Assembly: GCA_027024145.1 (NCBI GenBank)
Contig: JALVTF010000024.1
Coordinates: 1 to 45,590, forward strand
Direction of reading: 5' to 3'
From: Campylobacterales bacterium
GTDB lineage: Bacteria > Campylobacterota > Campylobacteria > Campylobacterales > Nitratiruptoraceae
DNA length: 45,590 nt
Shown here: piece after piece, positions 25,417-33,806 of the stretch
Layout of the letters: each line of letters opens with the position of its first letter
Numbering within the stretch: the stretch's first letter is position 1
Made by a program: the position numbers and the translations under genes
Notes under the pieces: generated by a model
What the model saw: only the letters and a program-made list of their open reading frames with translations
Told to the model about the DNA's origin: nothing
The model's database searches: none

Positions 25417-26239
25417 ACTCTACAACAAGTATCGATTCTTGATACTCAGACGCCTTACGCAGATCACTATCCTTGCGCTCTATGTGGGTGCGAACTATTT
25501 TGGATGGAAGATCTTGCAAGGTAATCTTAGCTCATCGCTCTTTCTTGGCAAAGTTCCCTTAGCCGATCCCTATGCGGTACTGCAGATTTTTGCCACCGGT
25601 GCGCTGCTTGCGAGCAATGTCCTCATAGGCGCGGCGATTGTAGCCGTTTTTTACGCCCTCATAGGCGGACGGGCCTTTTGTAGCTATGTGTGTCCTGTCA
25701 ATATGGTGACCGATCTTGCCAACTATCTGCGACGTACATGGAAGCTCGATAAATTCGAAAAAAAATGGTGGGCGAGCCGCAACATCCGCTATTGGGTGCT
25801 GGGGCTGAGCATAGTGCTTAGCTTTTTGATGGGTACGGCAGCTTTCGAGATAGTCAGTCCCATTTCGATGCTCCATCGTGGATTGGTCTTCGGGATGGGG
25901 TTTGGTTGGGCTGCGCTGTTAGGGATTTTTCTTTTCGATCTCTTTATCCTCAAAAACGGATGGTGTGGGCATGTCTGTCCGCTGGGAGGTTTCTATGCAC
26001 TCATCGGACGCTACAACCTCTTTCGCGTGCGCCACAATCAGCCAAACTGCACGCTGTGCATGAAATGCAAAGAGGTCTGTCCAGAAAAAGAGGTGCTCTA
26101 CATGATCGGCAAAAAGAGCCAGATAGTCGACATGGGAGAGTGCACGCTCTGTGGCAGATGTGTCGAGGTGTGTGACGATGATGCGCTGGGTTTTAGTATC
26201 CGCGATTATGTGAAAAAAGGAGAGAACAATGAAGCTTAA
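25409..26239 (+). CDS. napH: NapH, membrane quinol dehydrogenase component
   Basis: Predicted 276-residue membrane protein with about four helices, two CxxxCP motifs (CSYVCPVN, CGHVCPLGG) and C-terminal ferredoxin clusters (CTLCMKCKEVC, CTLCGRCVEVC). It oxidises menaquinol and passes electrons to NapG. The start is an uncommon TTG at 25409, overlapping napG by 8 bp behind AAGGGAT; it gives the family's N-terminus NKYRFLILRRL. It overlaps napB by 11 bp. Confidence 0.95.
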   Translation: MSRLYNKYRFLILRRLTQITILALYVGANYFGWKILQGNLSSSLFLGKVPLADPYAVLQIFATGALLASNVLIGAAIVAVFYALIGGRAFCSYVCPVNMVTDLANYLRRTWKLDKFEKKWWASRNIRYWVLGLSIVLSFLMGTAAFEIVSPISMLHRGLVFGMGFGWAALLGIFLFDLFILKNGWCGHVCPLGGFYALIGRYNLFRVRHNQPNCTLCMKCKEVCPEKEVLYMIGKKSQIVDMGECTLCGRCVEVCDDDALGFSIRDYVKKGENNEA

Positions 26240-26819
26240 AAGATTAGCGAGTGTCTCTATAGCTGCTGCAATGCTCTTTGCAGCAGGTTGTGCAGCTGCT
26301 ACGGCTCAAAAAGGCACGGTGGTTACGGAAGACCAGCTGAGTTATGGTAGTAAGGGAGTTCCACCAAAAGTAGAGTACTCCAAAGCAGCACCTGGAACTG
26401 CTAAAAGATTTGCGAGAAGTTATGAAAACGCCCCTCCTCTGATTCCTCACAGTGTTGATGGATTGGTACCTATTACGCTCAAAAACAATGCATGTTTGGG
26501 GTGTCACTTGCCAAGTGTAGCTAAAAGTATGGGTGCAACGCCAATGCCGCCAACACATTTTAAAGATTTCTTTTTTCAAACGAAAGAAAAGCTCATTAAA
26601 AAACGCCTCTATGAAGATGTGCAAGCATATAAAAAACGTCTCGCGCTTATGGCTAAAAAAGAGGACATTGCACCGCAACGCTACAATTGTGTACAGTGCC
26701 ATGTACCACAGGCCAATGCGAAACCGCTGGTGGCCAATACCTTCAAACCAGATTTTCGCAACCCGGAAAACAAACACCACTCCACACTCTACAAAAATCT
26801 CATGGAAGGTGTGAAGTAG
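26229..26819 (+). CDS. napB: NapB, diheme cytochrome c subunit of Nap
   Basis: Predicted 196-residue periplasmic cytochrome with heme sites CLGCH (89-93) and CVQCH (154-158), plus several His for axial ligation. It delivers electrons to NapA. The signal ends in AAGC at residue 21, which is near a lipobox, so lipid anchoring is possible but weakly supported because the -3 residue is Ala. AAAGGAGAG precedes the ATG. Confidence 0.94.
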   Translation: MKLKRLASVSIAAAMLFAAGCAAATAQKGTVVTEDQLSYGSKGVPPKVEYSKAAPGTAKRFARSYENAPPLIPHSVDGLVPITLKNNACLGCHLPSVAKSMGATPMPPTHFKDFFFQTKEKLIKKRLYEDVQAYKKRLALMAKKEDIAPQRYNCVQCHVPQANAKPLVANTFKPDFRNPENKHHSTLYKNLMEGVK

Positions 26820-27280
26820 TGCGAAGACGGGAGTTTTTGAGCTCGCTCATAATGAAGAAGGAGCCAAAGGAGCCTTCGAGGCCCTTTGTGCCCTACTATA
26901 AAGATATAGCCGATTTCGAAAAGTGTAGAACGTGCGAAACAAAAGCGTGCCAAAGTACATGCGAAGAGAATATAATCATCTTCGAAGATGGCAAGCCCCG
27001 TTTGGATTTTTCGAAATCGGGCTGTACCTTTTGCGATGCCTGTGCCGAGGCGTGCGAGATAGGAGTGTTACAAAAAGAGGCGAAACGGACTTTGCCAAAA
27101 CTCTCTATCGATGCGCTCGCTTGCCTGGCGTGGCAAAAGACCATCTGCGGCGCATGCAAAGAGGTCTGCTTGGACGATGCGATACAATTTACGGGACTTT
27201 TCAATCCTGAGATCGGCGAAGAGTGCACAGGATGCGGTTTTTGCATCCATGTATGCCCCAGCGGGGCGATAGGGGGATGA
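26819..27280 (+). CDS. napF: NapF, cytoplasmic ferredoxin-type maturation protein
   Basis: Predicted 153-residue protein starting at GTG 26819, which overlaps the napB stop (TAGTG) and yields the family N-terminus RRREFLSS. ATG 26851 is a possible alternative. Fe-S motifs include CRTCETKACQSTC, CTFCDACAEAC, CGACKEVC and CTGCGFCIHVC. NapF is linked to Fe-S loading of NapA in the cytoplasm. It ends 1 bp before napL. Confidence 0.9.
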   Translation: MRRREFLSSLIMKKEPKEPSRPFVPYYKDIADFEKCRTCETKACQSTCEENIIIFEDGKPRLDFSKSGCTFCDACAEACEIGVLQKEAKRTLPKLSIDALACLAWQKTICGACKEVCLDDAIQFTGLFNPEIGEECTGCGFCIHVCPSGAIGG

Positions 27281-27281
27281 G

Positions 27282-28232
27282 ATGAAAAAGGTCGCGATGC
27301 TGCTTTTTGCAGCCGGTATGCTCTTAGCACAGGTGCTCAAACCTGTCCAAGAGACCCATATCAAAGCGGCTGTGCTGGATATGGTGGCAGAGGGGGGCAA
27401 GATCTATGTGGCTACCGATGCGAGCAAAGTGATGGTTTTCGATAGCGATTTGAAGCTCTTGCAGACACTCTCTGTGCGCAAGGTGAAAGATTTTTTAGGC
27501 ACGCTCAACGATGCGGATGTCTATAGTGTCGATGTACTGGGGGGTGCCATACTCTATCTTGCACAAGCCGAGGATGGATATGCCGAGCTCTATGTCTATA
27601 AAGAGGGCAAAGCCCGTAAAGTGTTAGATAAAAGTGCCAAGCTCTATGCCAAAGCAGCCAAGTTTGTGGATGCGCATCGTGCCGTCATCGCACTCATGAG
27701 CGATGAGGTGGTGCTGTATGATTTGGACAAGCAAAAAATCATCAAACGTGCCAAAGCGGGAGAGTACTTCTATTCGGCGATGGCAATCGATCCCGCAAGA
27801 AAGTTCGTAGCTATAGGCGACGAGGGCGGCGAGGTGATCGTCTTGGATGCGGCTACTTTGCAGCGTATCAAGCTTTTTAAGGATGTCAATAAAGACAAAA
27901 TCCTCACGCTCGCAGCCACAGAGCATCTCGTAGCTGCAGGGAGCAGAGCCGACAAGGTGCTCGCACTCTATAGCCTGCGCGGCACAAAACCAAAAACCTA
28001 TCAAAACCCGAACTTCTTTATCTATGTCACTGCTCTGAGCCCCGATGAGCGGTGGGTACTTTTTGGCGATAACGAAAAATATATCCTCAAAATCGCCGAT
28101 ACGGATACGCTGGGCGTGCACTATGAGCTCGCCGGCCATCATAACATCGTCAATGTAGCCCGTTTTCTCGATGCCAAGACGATCATCAGCGGTAGCGAGA
28201 CGGGAGAAATTATCAAATGGAGGTTGCCATGA
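27282..28232 (+). CDS. napL: NapL, periplasmic beta-propeller protein
   Basis: Predicted 316-residue secreted protein with a Sec signal to about residue 17 and WD40-like repeats (blade ends such as KVMVFDSDLKLL, VIVLDAATLQRI, GEIIKW). napL is found in nap operons of Campylobacterota; its exact role in NapA activity is not settled. No cofactor site is visible. ATGA overlap with napD. Confidence 0.85.
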   Translation: MKKVAMLLFAAGMLLAQVLKPVQETHIKAAVLDMVAEGGKIYVATDASKVMVFDSDLKLLQTLSVRKVKDFLGTLNDADVYSVDVLGGAILYLAQAEDGYAELYVYKEGKARKVLDKSAKLYAKAAKFVDAHRAVIALMSDEVVLYDLDKQKIIKRAKAGEYFYSAMAIDPARKFVAIGDEGGEVIVLDAATLQRIKLFKDVNKDKILTLAATEHLVAAGSRADKVLALYSLRGTKPKTYQNPNFFIYVTALSPDERWVLFGDNEKYILKIADTDTLGVHYELAGHHNIVNVARFLDAKTIISGSETGEIIKWRLP

Positions 28233-28576
28233 CACTGAGTAGTTGTGTAGTTCGCTGCAAGCCCGAAGATTTACAAGAGGTCAAAAAAAGAGTCGAAGAG
28301 AGCGGAGTTTGTGAGATCCATATCGTCGATGAGCAAGGCTATATCATCGTCACCATCGAGGGCAAAGACACCGCCGAAGAGATAGAAAAAGTCAAGACGC
28401 TTGAGTTTTTGCCCGGGGTTTTGAGTGCGGAAATGATCTATTCGTATAGCGAAGAGGAGCTCGATGCGTTGCGTGAAGATCTGGCGATGCAAGATCCGGT
28501 ACCCGAGATTTTAGAAAAAGATGTACCTGCCGAAAAGATCGTCTACCACGGGGATTTGAAGAAAAAATATATCTAA
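28229..28576 (+). CDS. napD: NapD, NapA signal-peptide chaperone
   Basis: Predicted 115-residue ferredoxin-fold protein that binds the NapA Tat signal. The start MTLSSCVVRCKPEDL and the segment EIHIVDEQGYIIVTIEG fit the family; the C-terminus is longer than in enterobacteria. ATG 28229 is preferred over ATG 28217 because GGAGG lies 5 bp upstream and it overlaps the napL stop as ATGA. It is the last recognised nap gene. Confidence 0.9.
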   Translation: MTLSSCVVRCKPEDLQEVKKRVEESGVCEIHIVDEQGYIIVTIEGKDTAEEIEKVKTLEFLPGVLSAEMIYSYSEEELDALREDLAMQDPVPEILEKDVPAEKIVYHGDLKKKYI

Positions 28577-28585
28577 AGGCACACT

Positions 28586-29107
28586 ATGGATATCAGCTGG
28601 GATATGTTTATCGAAACGGAGGTGCCTAAAGATGAGCTCATCATCTCGCGCACCGATCTATCTGGCATCATTACCTATGCCAATGAAACTTTCGCACATA
28701 TTAGCGGCTACGAACCCGAAGAGCTCATAGGAAAACCGCATAACATCTTGCGCCATCCCGATATGCCAAAATCTGTCTTCAAAGAGCTGTGGGATACTAT
28801 CAAAGCCGGTCAAATCTGGCGAGGGTATGTCAAAAACATGCGCAAAGACCGTGGCTACTACTGGGTCTATGCCGAGGTGAGCGGGGTGTACAAAGATGGC
28901 AAGCTCGTGGAGTACAAATCGATGCGCAGCTGGGTACCGAGGGAAAAGCGCATAGAAATGCAGCGGCTCTATGACCGCATGCGCTATGAAGCGGGAGAGA
29001 AGGTGCGCGCCGTGAGCTATATCGATGCACGCATCTACGCCAGACTCTTGGAAAAAGCGCAAGACCAAGGTGTCAGTATAGAGAAACTTATAGAAAAATT
29101 AGTATAA
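28586..29107 (+). CDS. CetB/Aer-like PAS sensor protein
   Basis: Predicted 173-residue cytoplasmic protein made of one PAS domain (about residues 15-125) and a helical tail. The segments TDLSGIITYANETFAHISGY, HNILRHPDMP and WRGYVKNMRKDRGYYWVYA match the FAD-binding PAS of Aer and the CetB half of the two-protein CetA/CetB energy-taxis system of Campylobacter. No transmembrane, HAMP or methyl-accepting region is present, so a partner receptor is needed. It lies 10 bp after napD, probably in the nap transcript. Confidence 0.85.
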   Translation: MDISWDMFIETEVPKDELIISRTDLSGIITYANETFAHISGYEPEELIGKPHNILRHPDMPKSVFKELWDTIKAGQIWRGYVKNMRKDRGYYWVYAEVSGVYKDGKLVEYKSMRSWVPREKRIEMQRLYDRMRYEAGEKVRAVSYIDARIYARLLEKAQDQGVSIEKLIEKLV

Positions 29108-29119
29108 AACATCAAAAAA

Positions 29120-29162
29120 TTGATTTTAGTCAATGCGGCACATCATAAATTTTATATATGAT
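29120..29162 (+). promoter_or_regulatory. Porin promoter with Fnr/Dnr-like box
   Basis: TTGATTTTAGTCAA (29120-29133) is followed by TATGAT (29157-29162), whose start is 30.5 bp from the box centre, one base off the spacing at the other boxes. Overlapping TATATG at 29155 is an alternative -10. It suggests the porin is induced together with nitrate respiration. Confidence 0.68.
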
Positions 29163-29220
29163 TTGCATAAGGGTGGCTGAACTTTTTATCAAAAGAGACA
29201 ATCATAACAAAGGAGAAACG

Positions 29221-30477
29221 ATGAGAAAAGTGACACTCAGCTTGGCCGGTGCAGTCGTTCTGGCATCTATAAGTATGAGCGCCCATGCCGGTGCTTTGGA
29301 AAATATCATCTCCAATCCAAAAGTGAGCTTGGAACTCCGTCCGCGCTATGAGTATGTGGATCAAGACGGCAAAACAGATGAAGCCAATGCACTTACTATG
29401 CGAACGGCACTGGGACTGAACGCCCAGCTTTTCGGTGTCGATGGACTCGGAGCGCAACTGCAAGTCATCAACGTCGCCAATGCGACGACAGATTACGCTC
29501 CCGAAGATAGCACACCTGGCAAATACCCTACAGTCGCCGATCCATCGCAAACACGCGTAACCCAAGCGAACGTCAGCTACGCAGCTGATGGATTCGTGGT
29601 ACTCGCGGGCCGCAAGATGGTAGTGCTCGATAATGCACGCTTCATCGGTAACGTAGGCTGGAGACAAATGCCCCAAACCTACGATTTGGCGGCTGTAATC
29701 TACAACGGCATACCAAATCTGAGCCTCTTGGGTGCGTATGTATGGAATGTCAATAGAATCTTTGCAAAAGACGGCGACGGTCCACTTAACAAACATTTGA
29801 AAACAGGCTCCGTGCTCTTGCATGCGGCATACAAGTTTTCACCCGCTATCACCGCGACGGTCTATGACTACATGATCGAAAACTTCGCCGATCATATCGG
29901 TATTCGCCTCACAGGTACCTACAATCTTAACGGTATCAAGCTCAAATATACCGGAGAGTACGCCGTACAAAACGATCCGAGTCTCGATGACAGCGATCAT
30001 CCGCTCTACAGCCCCACAAGAAGCGAAGATGCAGATTACTACAACCTCAATCTCGCAGGCGCCTACAACGGTTTCATCGCAGGTATAGGTTATGAAGTAC
30101 TCAGCGACAAAGGAGATGGAGACTTTGCTTTCTGGACACCACTTGCGACGCTCCATGCAATGAACGGTTGGGCTGATATGTTTTTAAAAACACCAGACGA
30201 GGGTCTTGAAGATCTGAGCATCAAACTCGGCTACAATTTCGGAGCATACGGTAAAATCATCGGAATCTACCATGATTTCCAATCCGATAAGAAAAATACG
30301 GCAGGTGACGATGATCTGGGAAGTGAAATCGACGTAGCCTACAAGTATAAAATCAACAAAAACTTAGGGCTTCTGCTCAAATATGCTGACTACAATAGTG
30401 GAGACGCAAGTTTCAATAAACCCGATACTACCAAATACTGGGTCCAATTCGACTACAAATTCGCAGCGAGCTTATAA
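29221..30477 (+). CDS. Outer-membrane porin
   Basis: Predicted 418-residue beta-barrel protein with a Sec signal (residues 1-22, ending SAHAG). The mature part has alternating amphipathic strands (VSLELRPRYEYV, LTMRTALGLNAQLF, VVLAGRKMVVLDNARF) and a C-terminal strand YWVQFDYKFAASL, as in major Campylobacterota porins. ATG 29221 follows AAAGGAG, inside a longer open frame. Under an Fnr-like box, it may admit nitrate or nitrite; the substrate is inferred from context only. Confidence 0.85.
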   Translation: MRKVTLSLAGAVVLASISMSAHAGALENIISNPKVSLELRPRYEYVDQDGKTDEANALTMRTALGLNAQLFGVDGLGAQLQVINVANATTDYAPEDSTPGKYPTVADPSQTRVTQANVSYAADGFVVLAGRKMVVLDNARFIGNVGWRQMPQTYDLAAVIYNGIPNLSLLGAYVWNVNRIFAKDGDGPLNKHLKTGSVLLHAAYKFSPAITATVYDYMIENFADHIGIRLTGTYNLNGIKLKYTGEYAVQNDPSLDDSDHPLYSPTRSEDADYYNLNLAGAYNGFIAGIGYEVLSDKGDGDFAFWTPLATLHAMNGWADMFLKTPDEGLEDLSIKLGYNFGAYGKIIGIYHDFQSDKKNTAGDDDLGSEIDVAYKYKINKNLGLLLKYADYNSGDASFNKPDTTKYWVQFDYKFAASL

Positions 30478-30482
30478 GCACA

Positions 30483-30502
30483 TCTCTCCCTCTTGGGAGA
30501 GA
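30483..30502. terminator. Stem-loop after the porin gene
   Basis: TCTCTCCC and GGGAGAGA form a perfect 8-bp stem around a TCTT loop, 6 bp past the porin stop. No T run follows. It shares its last two bases with a larger inverted repeat. Confidence 0.55.
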
Positions 30503-30576
30503 ATAGAGAGCAGCACGCATCTAATACCGCCGGTTTCATTCTACTCCCCTTCCCCCGCATGTGCTGCTCTCTATTC
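30501..30576. repeat. 16-bp inverted repeat between convergent genes
   Basis: GAATAGAGAGCAGCAC (30501-30516) is the exact reverse complement of 30561-30576, with 44 bp between. The right arm covers the stop codon of the Crp/Fnr-type gene on the minus strand. It may form a transcript-end structure shared by the convergent porin and regulator genes. Confidence 0.75.
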
Positions 30577-31209
30577 GAAAAAGGAGTGCAATCCTTCACG
30601 GTTACAAACAACGTAATTGGACTTCTCTTTTTGCAAAAGCCCAAGCTTTTTGAATTTTGCCAAGATACGCGAGAGCGTTTCGGGTGTGATATTGAGAAGT
30701 TCCGCTATTTCGTTTTTCTTCAGATCCAAAAACTCCCTTTCATGCTCGTAGATAAACTTCGCCACACGTGCTGTGGAGCTGAGCACTAAGTCGTTGGTAA
30801 TGACATGCTCGAGATAGCGGATTTTGTTGGTGAGGGATTTGATGATGATGAAGGCCACTTCGGGATTTTTGAGAAACTCTTTTTCGAACTTTTCATAATC
30901 GATTAAAATCGCCGTCCCGTCCGTGAGAAACTCACCCGTAGCGGGGTAGGGCATATTTTCGAAATTGACGATCTCTGCGATGAGGGTGTGGGGATAGAAG
31001 ACGTGCAGGACGATTTTATTGCCCTTGGCATCGCTTTTGTAGATCTGTAAGATCCCTCTGGTGAGCAGCATGAGATACTTACTGCGGTCCCCTTCGAAAA
31101 AGGCGATCTCGCCCTTGGAAAAATTTTGCACTTTGGAGATCTCTTTGAGTCTTTTGAGTTTCTCTTCGGGAAGATTATCGAAAAGATAAAACTTCTCTAT
31201 CGCTTCCAT
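30571..31209 (-). CDS. Crp/Fnr-family transcription regulator, Dnr/Nnr-like
   Basis: Predicted 212-residue regulator: a cyclic-nucleotide-like sensor domain (1-115), a long dimer helix, and a winged helix with recognition segment TPETLSRILAKF. The E-x2-SR pattern is that of regulators reading TTGAT half sites. There is only one Cys, near the C-terminus, so it cannot hold the Fnr-type [4Fe-4S] cluster. Together with its place between nap and nor-nir, this points to NO sensing through heme or another non-Fe-S signal. It diverges from the nor operon and likely controls the TTGAT boxes in this window. Confidence 0.85.
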   Translation of the reverse strand: MEAIEKFYLFDNLPEEKLKRLKEISKVQNFSKGEIAFFEGDRSKYLMLLTRGILQIYKSDAKGNKIVLHVFYPHTLIAEIVNFENMPYPATGEFLTDGTAILIDYEKFEKEFLKNPEVAFIIIKSLTNKIRYLEHVITNDLVLSSTARVAKFIYEHEREFLDLKKNEIAELLNITPETLSRILAKFKKLGLLQKEKSNYVVCNREGLHSFFE

Positions 31210-31236
31210 CGTCGCTCTTTCGGGAAAGATGTCTCT

Positions 31237-31242
31237 ATTATA
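31237..31242 (-). promoter_or_regulatory. -10 element of the Crp/Fnr-type regulator gene
   Basis: TATAAT on the minus strand, 28 bp before the start codon. The shared box at 31287-31300 would centre about 63 bp upstream of the predicted transcript start, close to a class I activator position, so the regulator may control itself. Confidence 0.5.
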
Positions 31243-31286
31243 AAAATAGATTCATTAATTCGCCATTAAAGTTTTTTTCGCAGGCG

Positions 31287-31328
31287 TTGATGTATGTCAA
31301 AGCTTTTTCTTTAATATGGGTATAAAAT
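31287..31328 (+). promoter_or_regulatory. nor-nir promoter with Fnr/Dnr-like box
   Basis: TTGATGTATGTCAA (31287-31300), centre 29.5 bp before TAAAAT (31323-31328). This is the same spacing as at the nap promoter. Transcription would start near 31335 and could run through norCB, nirS and beyond, since no strong terminator is seen before nirS ends. Confidence 0.75.
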
Positions 31329-31362
31329 TGTGATGTAAATGAAAAATTTCAAGGAGGCGGCG

Positions 31363-31683
31363 ATGGAATATTACATGCACGATATTCCGCTCCATGACTT
31401 TTTACCGATCTTTGTCGACTCGGCGATGGTGATCTTTTTGGGGATGATGTATGCCGGGTTCTTCACACTCGTGAAGCTGAGATTGGTAAAGAGTTACTTC
31501 ATGGTAGCTGCCTACCTCTCGTGGTTGGGACTGGTGGGGTGTATCTACTATCTGGGGGTGCTCTTGCAGGTAGAACCCTATACCCAAAAGGTGCTCTTCG
31601 GTGCAATGGTAGGCTATCTGATCTTCCCGCATATAGTCTACTTCTTGCTGGAAAAAGTCCATAAACGCTTCGAGCATGCCTAA
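31363..31683 (+). CDS. Small membrane protein preceding norC
   Basis: Predicted 106-residue protein with three hydrophobic helices (near residues 17-37, 45-67 and 78-96). ATG 31363 follows AAGGAGG and is preferred over ATG 31339, which lies almost on the predicted transcript start. Family not recognised. As the first gene of the nor operon, with its stop 10 bp before norC, it is probably an assembly factor or accessory subunit of NO reductase. Confidence 0.75.
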   Translation: MEYYMHDIPLHDFLPIFVDSAMVIFLGMMYAGFFTLVKLRLVKSYFMVAAYLSWLGLVGCIYYLGVLLQVEPYTQKVLFGAMVGYLIFPHIVYFLLEKVHKRFEHA

Positions 31684-31693
31684 AGGAGGAGAG

Positions 31694-32368
31694 ATGGCTA
31701 AAGTCTCAGTATGGAGTAGCAATCGCTTCTGGAGACGATCGGCTACTTGGGTAACGGGTGTTTCGGCGGTGCTGCTGATTTTGCTGACGTTCGATTCTAT
31801 GGCGCAGATGCAGATGGGAACCGCCAAGGATATCAAAAACAAAGTGGACAAACGTATCCCTTCGCCTGTGGTGATCAACTATAAGATCGAATACAAAATG
31901 AGCCGCAAACGCGGACATGAAGTGCCGATCATCGGCGGTATGAGCCCGGATGGTAAGAGTCTGTACCAGGTCAAAGAGAAGTTCTTTGGCCGTGACGACT
32001 ACACCGAAGCCGAAGCCAGGGCGCTGATTCATAAGGGCAAACTCACCATCCAAGCCAAAAACTGCATGGACTGCCATACGCTGCTTGGCAACGGTGCGTA
32101 CTACGCTCCCGATCTGACCAAAGCCTGGCTCGATCCTACGTGGGAAACTCTTGCACCTGCGTATGGCGGCAAAGAGTATGCTATCGCTACCTTCTTGCAA
32201 AATCCGCCCGCTATGGCGATGCATGAGCGCAAAATGCCAAATCTGGGCATCACGAAAGATGAGGCAAAAGCGGTGGTGGCATATCTGAAGTTTATGTCCG
32301 CTATCGATACCAACGGTTTTCCGAGAAACTTCGGCAAGATAAAAGGAGCTGTCGATGCATGGAAATAG
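31694..32368 (+). CDS. norC: NorC, cytochrome c subunit of nitric oxide reductase
   Basis: Predicted 224-residue protein: one N-terminal membrane anchor (about residues 16-36) and a periplasmic cytochrome c domain with CMDCH at 124-128 followed by TLLGNGAYYAPDL, and a later MPNLG Met ligand. It feeds electrons to NorB. ATG 31694 follows AAAGGAGGAG. The region between anchor and heme is longer than in Pseudomonas NorC. Overlaps norB by 14 bp. Confidence 0.93.
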   Translation: MAKVSVWSSNRFWRRSATWVTGVSAVLLILLTFDSMAQMQMGTAKDIKNKVDKRIPSPVVINYKIEYKMSRKRGHEVPIIGGMSPDGKSLYQVKEKFFGRDDYTEAEARALIHKGKLTIQAKNCMDCHTLLGNGAYYAPDLTKAWLDPTWETLAPAYGGKEYAIATFLQNPPAMAMHERKMPNLGITKDEAKAVVAYLKFMSAIDTNGFPRNFGKIKGAVDAWK

Positions 32369-33785
32369 ACTCTACGAAGGGCAAAAGCTCGCTCTGAAAT
32401 ACTTCTTCGTGGCGATGGTGCTGTTCGGTGCACAATTGCTCTTTGGGCTTTTGGCGGCGATACAGTTCTTGTATCCCGATTTTCTGTTTGGTGTTTTGGA
32501 CTTTTCCATCAACCGCATCGTGCATATCAACGCACTTGTCGTATGGCTGCTCTATGCGATGATAGGCGCGGTTTACTGGCTCTTGCCCGATGAAGCGGGG
32601 CGCGAAGTCGTGGGCATTAAACTTGGCAATCTCGCGTTTTACGTGCTTACTGCGGCAGTGGCTGTGGTGGTGCTGGTCTATCTTTTTGTCCAAGTAGGCC
32701 CTGGTAAAGAGTCCACTATATGGTTCATTACAGAAGGTCGTGAATACATCGAAGCGCCGCGCTGGGCGGATATCGGTATCGTAGCGGTGGTGCTCATTTT
32801 CCTCTATAACGTCTATGCCACCACGATGAGCGGGCGCCGCACAGGTATCCTCTCCGTGCTCATGGCCGACCTCATCGCCCTGGCCGGTCTGTACTTAGCT
32901 GGAATGTTCTATACCGACAACATCGCCGTGGATCAATATTGGTGGTGGTGGGTCATTCACCTTTGGGTGGAAGCCACTTGGGAAGTGTATGTGGCTGCAG
33001 TAGGTGGCTACATTCTCATCAAGACCCTCAATGCAAACCGTAAAGTGGTAGAGATGTGGCTCTGGATCGAAGTGGCCATGATGTTTGGCTCAGGTATCTT
33101 AGGATTGGGTCACCACTATTTTTGGATCGGTACGCCTGAGTATTGGTGGGAAATCGGTGCACTCTTTAGCGCACTCGAACCTGTGCCTCTCGTAGGTCTT
33201 TTCGTGCATGTACTCTATGACTGGGGTAAACACAGCGGCCAAGGACACAAAATCATCAACGTCCCGGCCTTTGCATGGCTCACCGTCGAGACATTCGGCA
33301 ACTTCTTGGGTGCAGGTGTATGGGGATTTATGCACACACTTCCTCAAATCAACCTCTACACCCACGGTACCCAATGGGCAGCCGCGCATGGACATCTGGC
33401 CTTTTTCGGTGCGTATGTAACGATCCTCATCGGTGCTATCTACCTGGCTATCCAGGGTAAAGCGGGTCTCAAAGAGCTCAAAATGACCAAAGCCGGCTGG
33501 TGGGCTATCGTCCTCATCACTGCGGGTATGCTCTTTATGACGGTGGCGCTCACTGCATCTGCCTATGTGCAAACGATGGTAGAGCGCGGTATGTACGGTG
33601 CTACTTGGCAAGGCTACTTCGCAGCGCAAGCCAACCGCTGGTTCCTCGAAGGTATGGGATGGCGTCTGGCTATGGGTGTGGTAGTTATCGCAGGCTATGT
33701 ACTTTTGATCTACGATATGCTCACATGTACCAAAAAACAGCCTGCCGAAGCCTATGAAGGTGAAGTCGCTGCAGCTGCAGCATAA
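32355..33785 (+). CDS. norB: NorB, catalytic subunit of cytochrome-c NO reductase
   Basis: Predicted 476-residue membrane protein with 12 helices that reduces NO to N2O. Oxidase-family ligand histidines are visible: HINALVVWLLYAMIGA, WWVIHLWVEATWEVYV, GHHYFWIG and the pair in AAHGHLAFFGAYV. The glutamates WVEATWE match NorB and not oxidases. It has the short NorC-dependent form rather than the quinol-oxidising qNor. 21 bp later a 55-codon gene begins. Confidence 0.95.
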   Translation: MHGNRLYEGQKLALKYFFVAMVLFGAQLLFGLLAAIQFLYPDFLFGVLDFSINRIVHINALVVWLLYAMIGAVYWLLPDEAGREVVGIKLGNLAFYVLTAAVAVVVLVYLFVQVGPGKESTIWFITEGREYIEAPRWADIGIVAVVLIFLYNVYATTMSGRRTGILSVLMADLIALAGLYLAGMFYTDNIAVDQYWWWWVIHLWVEATWEVYVAAVGGYILIKTLNANRKVVEMWLWIEVAMMFGSGILGLGHHYFWIGTPEYWWEIGALFSALEPVPLVGLFVHVLYDWGKHSGQGHKIINVPAFAWLTVETFGNFLGAGVWGFMHTLPQINLYTHGTQWAAAHGHLAFFGAYVTILIGAIYLAIQGKAGLKELKMTKAGWWAIVLITAGMLFMTVALTASAYVQTMVERGMYGATWQGYFAAQANRWFLEGMGWRLAMGVVVIAGYVLLIYDMLTCTKKQPAEAYEGEVAAAAA

Positions 33786-33806
33786 GATCATGAAAAAGGA
33801 GATGCT

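Noticed and set aside
28229-28576. NapD starting at ATG 28217
   Set aside because: GGAGG spacing and the ATGA overlap favour ATG 28229.
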